Shown piece after piece: positions 37,088 to 43,588 of a DNA stretch of 43,588 nucleotides. Source of the stretch: a virus; IMG/VR virus record IMGVR_UViG_3300031952_000036, positions 1 through 43,588 of that record. One strand, 5' to 3'. Position 1 is the first letter of the stretch. Every line of letters begins with the position of its first letter. The notes under the pieces were generated by a model. That model had not been told where the DNA came from and made no database searches. It saw nothing but the letters and a program-made list of their open reading frames with translations. Position numbers and translations under genes: made by a program.

Positions 37088-40000
37088 TGTCCACCTTGTA
37101 GGTCTTTCTCAAAGTACTCTCTAAGAAATCGAGCTTCAGCTTCTGGGTAGAAGCGTCTAATTTGCCGCATCTGTTTCGGCTCGAGTCGACGGTGCATAAA
37201 CTCATCTAGAATATGACGAATGTCTAACTTGTTCTGTAGAATGACCTTCTTCGCCTCTTCCATTTTATTCTGGTGCATTAGACGATAGACTCGATTGTAG
37301 GCATCGGTTCTACTAAGTCTCTCTTCATATATTTGCTGACCCATCTGTCTACGTTCATTGGAGGTGGGTGTTTCGACACCGAGAAGCCAAGCTATCTGTT
37401 CAATAGCGTTACTCTTATACATTAGATTGCCTTCATCATCATAGACTAACCATCCTCTCTCACTGGCATCGAATACTCTCTGCATTTTATCAGCATACCT
37501 AAGAGGGAAGGTTCGAGAGAAGTGGTTACGGAACTTGTCCATCTCACTCTTATCACCTGTCAGCGCTCTAACCAACATATCCATCTCTTGAATTGGAGGG
37601 GAGATACCGAGGAGACCTTCTCGAAGTTGTCGATACTTAGGAATAATTTGACCGAATACATAATGACAGATGCCAGCCGTCACCAACATCTTCACTCCTC
37701 TCCACGCAGTCTGGTTCCATTTGGTATCGTGTCGTCCATATAATTGGTAAGACCAGAACTCTATTGTCTTCAAGGGGAAGGAAGTGAAGGGAAAGAGACC
37801 TCGATAGATGGGGTTTTGTAGGTAGGGTGAGTTACCGAACGTGCCATATTCATATTGGGTATGGAGTTCGATGAGTTTGGCGAAGTTGGACACTGATTGG
37901 TTGGAGATGTCGAAAGCAGCCTGGAGAGATTTAGTTGGAAGCGCGCCTCCTCTTCTCTGATATTCAATAGCCGCTAGATACGACGCACCTCTATTCACAT
38001 ACTCTGCCATCTTGAAGGGGGTCATAAGGATACTTGATGTAAGGTTTAGAACTTTGTCCAACGACTCCTTCCCTACCAATGGTCGAACATACTCTTGTAT
38101 TAACTTCTCATACTCCCTCATAACTGCATCTTCGTGTATCGTGTGGCGACCTTCTTTTGTTAGCAATTGTAGATAACCGATGGCTAGGTTTTTAGGTCCT
38201 ACTGTCGGCAATGTTGTCAATAACGTTTGGGAGAGGTTGCGAACTGAAGAGTCGATGGCAAAACCGAGCATCCGTATATAATACATAAAAGATAAGTCCA
38301 TAGACAGTCTAGATGGTTCGAGGATACGGAGGAGACTAGCTTTGTTACCGAACCTTGCGTAAGAATTGTTGAGCATATCATTGAAAGCTTTCTGGACGAC
38401 CCCTTTCTGTCCCATCACCTTCTGTGTCCATCTCACCGCATATGATTTCTTCCTCTCTGGCAGAGCTGCAATATATCGACGAGTCTCATCGAGAGCGGTG
38501 TCCATATGATACTTACGAAGTCCACCATACAAGTATGAACGAACAACACCCCAATAATCGGTGCGATATCCCTTTGTATTGTATAGTCTCGGTTGGAGAT
38601 GTCTCCACCATAACTCTTTCGGCACCAATCTCAACATTTCGTCTGGTATTGTCAACGTGTTCGCTATCTCTTTGATGGCTTGCCATCCAGACTGATTTAT
38701 CATTGCGTACGACTTTTTGGATAGGGAGCCATCCAGATAATCAGCGACCAACTGTTTCTGTTGATTGTCTAGTCTAGTTGTCCATCTCTGCCACACCCCT
38801 TTATCTTGATAGAAGATGTGGGGGAAGTAGCGAGAAATTATTCTCTCCTTAGGTATATCTAGTCGTTTGACCATCGGGTCGAAAACAAGTTCGTCGACTC
38901 TCTTTGCTATAAACTGTTCATCAGCAGATAGTTCATTGATGTCGATTAAGCCATCGGAATACTTCTGCAACATATCTGCTCGATGCGGTCTAGTCCGCAA
39001 TTCATTCAACTGTGCAGCTATCCCTTCCGCCTCCCTAATGAAGGTATCGTGGGCGGAGGAGAAAGGTTGCCAAACTCGAGGGATGACGTTACGAGGACCT
39101 GCTAATTGTTCCCACAAATAGATGTCACGTTCAGGACCTATCGGTTTATCTGTGGTTAGAGTCGATGGAGGTCCAACCTTTCCAGACAGTCGACGAATGA
39201 TGAGGAGGGCTTCGGAATAGGAGATGTCTTTGACGGAGTCTGTTCGTCCACCTGTGGTTTCACTGACTATTGTCCTGTAATCGGCGTCACTTATGCCATC
39301 TCTTTTCTTGATGATGTGGATGGCGGCTCGTTGTTTGCTACTAAGTCTAGGTTCGTTGACATCTTTCACTGGCTCACCTACATCGACTCCTTTAGAAGGG
39401 GTAGGGAGGACGGGAGGTTTGTCAATGACTTCCATAATGATGTCGCCTGGAAGTTCTGCTGGTGGCAATGGTTGGGAAGGTTGAGCGGGAGCGTCTCCTG
39501 CTTCTCTCATTATTGCACATTCTTCTCTAATAGGTCTGACAACGACGTCGAAGAGGCGCATTGCTCTCTCTTCAGCTAATCTATCATAGAAACTTTGTGG
39601 ATGTTGTGCTCGGCTACTTAATGCTCGAAATTCTGGTAACGCGTGTATAAATTCGTGAACTATCGTACCTTTTATAGAACCTTGACTACTTGACCATTCA
39701 GCAACAGGGTATTTTCCTGAACCTTTCCAGGCTTTCTCTGGTTCTACTCCTCTTGCAATTGCTGCTTTAGCTAAACTCTCTCTTGTTCCAGAAGGACCAA
39801 CTGAAAGGTTAATATAAATTCTACCTAAACCTCGAGGAACTTGAATTGTTGCGCCATGACCCATCTTGCTACTTTTATGATATCTCCACGTAATAGGGTG
39901 TATAATCCCCATCTCTCCCGCAATCGCATTCCCAACCTCTTCCAGAGATTTCTGGTCGACTATTCGCTGAGGATATTTGGAGACTATTTTGGAGACGGTT

Positions 40001-41154
40001 TCTTCTGCTATTGGTTCAGTCACGGTTGGAACCTCTTCTGGATAGATTTCCCTTAATGCCTCTCTTCCAGCCTCTACAGGATGAAGTGGAACCTCTTCCT
40101 TCGCCCTCATCTGTTCCTGCAACTTCTTCCCCAACTCTGTCTTAGCCGCCAACTCCAACACATCATCTATGTCATCTGCCTTCGATATAATCTGGTTCTT
40201 CACCGCATCCTGCATCACCTCTATCTCTTGCGGCGTCACTCCACTCTTCATTGCGTCGTCTATAACCTTATCTAGTTGAATGCCTCGACCAGACGTCAAC
40301 CCGCCCATTATCCCACCACTTCCAGCTCCAGCGATGAACCCTTCCACCATTCCTTCCGTCAACTGTCTCGTCTTGTCATATCCTAATTTGGCTATAGTAT
40401 TAGTCCACAGTGCTTGTAGCACTTCCTCGCTACCTTCTTGGACACCACCTATAAATATGTCTTTTACTAGTGTCTTAGAGCCGCCTCTCATAAACCTAGT
40501 CAACGGAATAACCTCTAACAGTGTATTTCCTACTGTCGATAACCCGCCTAAAGCAGATGACAATGCTACACTCTTTCCAGACTGTCTCGCTTCTCTATAT
40601 TGGAATGCTCCCTCAGGCAGACCTAGAGATGCAGCTCCAATGACTGGATTACCAGTTGCTATCGACACAACTGTCGCTGTAGCGAGGGATGGTATCGCTC
40701 CTGCTATTGTAGCGACTGCTCGTGTCCAAGATGGGTTCTGCATAAACGTTCCAGCAAACACGGTCGGGTCAGGCGCCTCCATCCCTTTCATTGATTGTTC
40801 CTGCCACCAATCTGCCGCATATCCTCCCCAATCCGCTATCTTCTTCGACACTCTATCATTGATGGACTTCATCTTGTCATTCCAAAGAGGATGTCTGAAC
40901 TGCCCGCTGGTCTCTCCTATCCACTGTGTCATCGCCCCTAATCCAGCCAGACTCTGTTCAATTCCGCGGAGAGGAGCTTTAGCGACTTCCTTTATAAAAG
41001 ACGGCTTTGGAATAGGAGTGGGTAGAGCACGACTACCTTCTATTTCTTCAGAATAGAAGTCTTGGGGCGTGGACTTCTTAGTAATCTCTTCTTCGTAATA
41101 GTCCTTTACACCAGTCGACTTTCCAATTATCTCCTCTTCATAGAAGTCTCTCAT
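37084..41154 (-). CDS. Giant internal virion (ejection) protein with metalloprotease motif
   Basis: 1356 aa. It starts with three repeats of a DFYEEEI-GKST type unit (residues 1-40). Next comes an Ala/Gly-rich hydrophobic region (about 140-290, membrane-interacting as in ejection proteins) and then GTIVHEFIHAL at about residues 496-506, a HExxH metallopeptidase motif, with a downstream AEERAMRLF that could supply the third ligand. Residues about 605-658 resemble the Mu GemA/gp16 type helical domain (KQRAAIHIIKKRDGISDADY). The long helical C-terminal half ends in charged repeats. It is probably carried in the capsid and released into the host at infection. Confidence 0.75.
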   Translation of the reverse strand: MRDFYEEEIIGKSTGVKDYYEEEITKKSTPQDFYSEEIEGSRALPTPIPKPSFIKEVAKAPLRGIEQSLAGLGAMTQWIGETSGQFRHPLWNDKMKSINDRVSKKIADWGGYAADWWQEQSMKGMEAPDPTVFAGTFMQNPSWTRAVATIAGAIPSLATATVVSIATGNPVIGAASLGLPEGAFQYREARQSGKSVALSSALGGLSTVGNTLLEVIPLTRFMRGGSKTLVKDIFIGGVQEGSEEVLQALWTNTIAKLGYDKTRQLTEGMVEGFIAGAGSGGIMGGLTSGRGIQLDKVIDDAMKSGVTPQEIEVMQDAVKNQIISKADDIDDVLELAAKTELGKKLQEQMRAKEEVPLHPVEAGREALREIYPEEVPTVTEPIAEETVSKIVSKYPQRIVDQKSLEEVGNAIAGEMGIIHPITWRYHKSSKMGHGATIQVPRGLGRIYINLSVGPSGTRESLAKAAIARGVEPEKAWKGSGKYPVAEWSSSQGSIKGTIVHEFIHALPEFRALSSRAQHPQSFYDRLAEERAMRLFDVVVRPIREECAIMREAGDAPAQPSQPLPPAELPGDIIMEVIDKPPVLPTPSKGVDVGEPVKDVNEPRLSSKQRAAIHIIKKRDGISDADYRTIVSETTGGRTDSVKDISYSEALLIIRRLSGKVGPPSTLTTDKPIGPERDIYLWEQLAGPRNVIPRVWQPFSSAHDTFIREAEGIAAQLNELRTRPHRADMLQKYSDGLIDINELSADEQFIAKRVDELVFDPMVKRLDIPKERIISRYFPHIFYQDKGVWQRWTTRLDNQQKQLVADYLDGSLSKKSYAMINQSGWQAIKEIANTLTIPDEMLRLVPKELWWRHLQPRLYNTKGYRTDYWGVVRSYLYGGLRKYHMDTALDETRRYIAALPERKKSYAVRWTQKVMGQKGVVQKAFNDMLNNSYARFGNKASLLRILEPSRLSMDLSFMYYIRMLGFAIDSSVRNLSQTLLTTLPTVGPKNLAIGYLQLLTKEGRHTIHEDAVMREYEKLIQEYVRPLVGKESLDKVLNLTSSILMTPFKMAEYVNRGASYLAAIEYQRRGGALPTKSLQAAFDISNQSVSNFAKLIELHTQYEYGTFGNSPYLQNPIYRGLFPFTSFPLKTIEFWSYQLYGRHDTKWNQTAWRGVKMLVTAGICHYVFGQIIPKYRQLREGLLGISPPIQEMDMLVRALTGDKSEMDKFRNHFSRTFPLRYADKMQRVFDASERGWLVYDDEGNLMYKSNAIEQIAWLLGVETPTSNERRQMGQQIYEERLSRTDAYNRVYRLMHQNKMEEAKKVILQNKLDIRHILDEFMHRRLEPKQMRQIRRFYPEAEARFLREYFEKDLQGGQ

Positions 41155-41744
41155 TTTATTCCAGCTCTCCTCTTAGCTTCCTCCATCGATATCCCTTTGA
41201 CTCTTAATGCATTATATGCCCGTCTCTTCCCTTCCTCCGATTTTCCGTAGTGAGCATAACCAGGCAAGACACGGAGAGGGTTGAGAGGGCCTGTTGGAGA
41301 TGGAGCAGCAGATACAGATGGGAATGTAGTTGTAGTTTCTCCAAACACAGACCTGAATATACCTGCTTCTAAATCAGTGTCGGGTGTAATAGGTATCTGC
41401 GACAACTGGTCTATCACAGTGTCCATAGGTCGACCTCTCGCCTTAAAAAAATCTTTCATCAGTAACCACGCTTGCGACTGTTTATCAATAGGAATGCGTT
41501 TCATTGTGTCTGTCATATCTTTTATAACATCTGCATCTGATTGCTGTTGCATAAGTTCTAGCTTCTTCTTATCCATCTCTTCCGACGCTAATGCCTTTCG
41601 CTTCTCTTCTGCCTGTTCTATACGTTTCTCTCTTGTTCCCACATACGTCTGCAATCCTGTCGAAATTCCGCCTCCTAATGCTTTCGCCAGATATCCACCA
41701 CCTGTCTCTTTCTCTATATCGCCTAACCATTGTAACTGTGGCAT
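41151..41744 (-). CDS. Internal virion-like helical protein
   Basis: 197 aa. Charged coiled-coil region (EKRIEQAEEKRKALASEEMD) with a Pro/Ser/Thr-rich stretch and a final YNALRVKGISMEEAKRRAGI. Its stop overlaps the start of the 1356-aa gene by four bases, indicating coupled translation. Proteins in this position are normally internal or ejection components. Palindrome copy 6 lies just upstream of its ATG. Confidence 0.6.
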   Translation of the reverse strand: MPQLQWLGDIEKETGGGYLAKALGGGISTGLQTYVGTREKRIEQAEEKRKALASEEMDKKKLELMQQQSDADVIKDMTDTMKRIPIDKQSQAWLLMKDFFKARGRPMDTVIDQLSQIPITPDTDLEAGIFRSVFGETTTTFPSVSAAPSPTGPLNPLRVLPGYAHYGKSEEGKRRAYNALRVKGISMEEAKRRAGIK

Positions 41745-41762
41745 ATTATCCTCCGTCTTGTC

Positions 41763-41785
41763 GTAAGTTCAATAATTGAACTTAC
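41763..41785. promoter_or_regulatory. 23-bp palindromic site, copy 6
   Basis: Perfect dyad with central A. Flanks GTC on the left and TAA on the right, so the asymmetric flanks are oriented along the leftward genes. It lies in the 45-base gap between two internal virion genes. Confidence 0.85.
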
Positions 41786-41789
41786 TAAA

Positions 41790-42623
41790 CTAAGCACCCC
41801 CAGCCATCGCCATACCTGCTCCTTGTCCAGCTCCACTTGCTGCTGCTGTTAGTATCTGCATAAAGGGAGAGGGACGATAAGGTTGGTTGTAGGCTGCAAC
41901 TGTGGATATTCCTAAGTATCCTAACATCTTATCAATTAGAGGAGACATCTCAGGTGTTGTCCTCTTAAATTCCTCTATCTTCGCTGTCAGTTCTGCCTGC
42001 TCTATCATCCGAGGTAACTGTCCATATTGGAATGCAGCTTCCATCTGTGGCACTCCACCTTCTATCCCCGCCATCGTCGATAATTGGGGGATTAGAGATG
42101 CTGCTCTAGTTTTTGCTGACTCTATCGTCTCCCCTATCCTCCCCAACTGTCCTTCACCAAACTTAGATATAATGTCTCCTATACCTCTCTCCGTCCCTGT
42201 CGACCTAAGCGTTCCCCCTGGAACCATCGACTCTTTGAATGTCGGTATCGATACCTCTTTCAAATATCTCTGTTCTGATGGGGCGGTGTATTTCATATAG
42301 TTTGCAGCTATCTGATTAGGGTCTACCTGCATCATCTGATTATACGCCCCTAATCCAGTCTTCGCTGTCTCTCCAACTCCCCCTCCCACATATTGATTAA
42401 GTAGTCCCATCCCAGCTTGTTCAGTGCTCGTCATTGGAGCTGTGAACGCTCCTGTCCAAGGGGTCGCTCCCTTCCCCATATTCGCCTGTAAGTACTCTCC
42501 TAACCCCTTCATCAAGGCTTCTTGTTCAGGAGATAAGGTGGATGTCTTCTTTATCCCACCCTCTTCATCCTGAAACCACTCTTCTGGTAAGGGCCAAGTT
42601 AACCATCTAGGTACATCAGCCAT
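41790..42623 (-). CDS. Internal virion/ejection protein
   Basis: 277 aa. Begins ADVPRWLTWPLPEEWFQDEE, continues helical, Gln/Met/Gly-rich (MQVDPNQIAANYMKYTAPSE) and ends with a Gly/Ala-rich hydrophobic tail (LTAAASGAGQGAGMAMAGGA). Such tails and gene position before other internal proteins are typical of podovirus ejection proteins. Family not certain. Confidence 0.65.
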   Translation of the reverse strand: MADVPRWLTWPLPEEWFQDEEGGIKKTSTLSPEQEALMKGLGEYLQANMGKGATPWTGAFTAPMTSTEQAGMGLLNQYVGGGVGETAKTGLGAYNQMMQVDPNQIAANYMKYTAPSEQRYLKEVSIPTFKESMVPGGTLRSTGTERGIGDIISKFGEGQLGRIGETIESAKTRAASLIPQLSTMAGIEGGVPQMEAAFQYGQLPRMIEQAELTAKIEEFKRTTPEMSPLIDKMLGYLGISTVAAYNQPYRPSPFMQILTAAASGAGQGAGMAMAGGA

Positions 42624-42635
42624 ATTGTTCCTCCT

Positions 42636-43439
42636 TTATATCTTAGGTAACGCTTTAACAGCACTTCCATCATATATTCTCACTCCACTATCATCAGCCC
42701 CTCCCGTGGCGATGAGTGGGATACCGTATGTGGTAGCGCCATTTCTAAACCTTAATTTATGTGTTGCTTCTAAGGGTAGAACTCCAATATTTGTTACTGC
42801 TCCACTTTTATATATACGTAAACCTTTATCTAAATAATATACTATAGTTAATTGATTATAGTAACTACTACCGTAGTCTAAGAAGTCGACAAGAGAGTTC
42901 TTTGCTTCTTGAGGAGGCCAATCCGCATACTTAATTCTATGGTCAGATAGTATAAACTGCATATCGTTTCCACTTACCCAACTTCCTCTATTTACTATCT
43001 CTTGAACTATAGTCTTTAATTCAGGAGTATCTCTTTCTACATTAGTGCCCCATTCTCCTGAGAGTTGCCACCTAACAGTAGCAGTCGTCTCCGCGAGAGC
43101 TATAAATGTTGTGACATCTGTGGGGGCTACAGCATCATCTACATCATCACCATGGATGTCAAAATCTATATCTACCCAAGGCATCTCTGGAGCACTACCA
43201 CCAGAACCTTTCATTGTAATATAAGCACTTATAATAGTAACTCCTTGGGGGATATTGACTCCTGTGTAACGCAAAGATAAGTTATATGTATCTTGTATGT
43301 AGTTGTCACCCTCAAGAGGATATGAAAAATAACCAAGGGACAAATAGTCATTTACCCAACCTTGAGTCCAAGGTATAGTTCCATAATGTCCCCAGTAGAG
43401 GCTAGTATCATCTGCTTCAGCGCCAATAACTTCATTCAT
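42636..43439 (-). CDS. Tail-associated beta-sandwich protein
   Basis: 267 aa. Contains TIISAYITMKGSGGS, a WVDIDFDIHGDDVDD segment, TPELKTIVQEIVNRGSWVSG and a final strand pair (LTIVYYLDKGLRIYKSGAV; GVRIYDGSAVKALP). The domain pattern is shared with many environmental phage and bacterial surface proteins. The ATG at 43439 overlaps the stop of the fibre gene (18-518) through the circular junction (TAATG). Confidence 0.62.
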   Translation of the reverse strand: MNEVIGAEADDTSLYWGHYGTIPWTQGWVNDYLSLGYFSYPLEGDNYIQDTYNLSLRYTGVNIPQGVTIISAYITMKGSGGSAPEMPWVDIDFDIHGDDVDDAVAPTDVTTFIALAETTATVRWQLSGEWGTNVERDTPELKTIVQEIVNRGSWVSGNDMQFILSDHRIKYADWPPQEAKNSLVDFLDYGSSYYNQLTIVYYLDKGLRIYKSGAVTNIGVLPLEATHKLRFRNGATTYGIPLIATGGADDSGVRIYDGSAVKALPKI

Positions 43440-43588
43440 TATACATCCGTCCTAAACCATAATCTTCCAGTTTGTGTACACCCAGTATCATCCGTCCTAT
43501 TCTCCACACACATCCCCTTAATTTGCATATTCTGCATATCCATATCATCCGCCGTCTTCATCTCCGTATCCCCACCATCCACCTCCCA
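43422..43588. repeat. Terminal direct repeat, right copy
   Basis: Second copy of bases 1-167 (A at 43462 instead of G at 41). Confidence 0.9.
43439..43588 (-). CDS. Partial second copy of the fibre-like gene 18-518
   Basis: The repeat carries the last 49 codons of the 166-aa fibre-like protein, cut at the window edge; its 5' end is absent here because it is the same gene seen at 18-518. Not an extra gene. Confidence 0.85.
   Translation of the reverse strand, partial: WEVDGGDTEMKTADDMDMQNMQIKGMCVENRTDDTGCTQTGRLWFRTDV

Noticed and set aside
36981-37205. 74-codon frame overlapping the end of the 1356-aa gene
   Set aside because: No ribosome binding site at its start; the ATGA-coupled 36-codon membrane protein in another frame explains the same bases better.
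1-43588. Integrase and attachment site for lysogeny
   Set aside because: No tyrosine or serine recombinase motif was seen in any frame; palindromes alone do not show lysogeny.

Overview
The window is a complete or near-complete genome of a tailed double-stranded DNA bacteriophage, given as a circular map. Bases 1-167 recur at 43422-43588 with a single mismatch, and the gene chain reads straight through that junction, so the unique length is about 43,421 bp. A portal, a HK97-type major capsid protein, TerS/TerL, a head-tail adaptor, a beta-propeller nozzle/hub-like protein and large internal (ejection) proteins are present. No tail tube, sheath or tape-measure gene is visible, which points to a short-tailed (podovirus-like) virion. 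No integrase, reverse transcriptase, RNA polymerase, tRNA, CRISPR array or recognisable endolysin was found. Almost every gene has a strong AGGAGG-type ribosome binding site and the control region has sigma70-type promoters, so the host is a bacterium. A lipoprotein in the lysis-like cluster hints at an outer membrane. The host cannot be named from the sequence.

Layout. (1) The minus strand from 22.3 kb down to 1, continuing through the circle from 43.4 down to 35.9 kb, is one long structural block. In transcription order it holds two small leader cassettes, two small proteins, TerS, TerL, portal, scaffold, major capsid protein, head-completion and decoration-like proteins, adaptor, fibre-like proteins and a two-gene glycosyltransferase/methyltransferase cluster. 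After these come a LamG protein with a long Ser/Pro/Ala repeat, a lysis-like cluster (holin-like, membrane protein, lipoprotein), a collar-domain protein, the hub-like protein with a second Ser/Pro/Ala repeat, a fibre-like protein, internal virion proteins (one of 1356 aa with an HExxH motif) and a PurD-like ATP-grasp protein. (2) 21.3-23.1 kb is an AT-rich divergent control region. It has four promoters of one family (three leftward, one rightward), three intrinsic terminators of one type, two paralogous small genes, operator-like dyads and an iteron-like candidate origin around a T19 tract. (3) The plus strand from 23.1 to 35.9 kb is the early/replication block. It is a train of overlapping small genes, many with zinc-ribbon cysteines. 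Within it lie a Cas4-like 4Fe-4S exonuclease, a Sak4-like ATPase, a DUF669-like ssDNA-binding protein, a ParB-HTH-DNA methyltransferase fusion, a uracil-DNA glycosylase/DNA polymerase A fusion and a DUF3987 helicase-like ATPase.

The most striking unexplained signal is a 23-bp near-perfect palindrome (GTAAGTTCAAT, one A/T base, then its reverse complement). It occurs six times, at 11673, 18660, 25435, 29316, 35683 and 41763, almost always in short gaps between genes, with degenerate copies clustered in the control region. It looks like a genome-wide regulatory or partition site system (stoperator- or parS-like). Candidate binding proteins encoded here are the ParB-HTH-methyltransferase, whose gene follows one copy, and the two paralogous control-region proteins. 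A second interesting system is the pairing of Ser/Pro/Ala-repeat virion proteins with two glycosyltransferases and a CmcI-type methyltransferase in the same operon, which suggests a phage-encoded virion glycosylation pathway.
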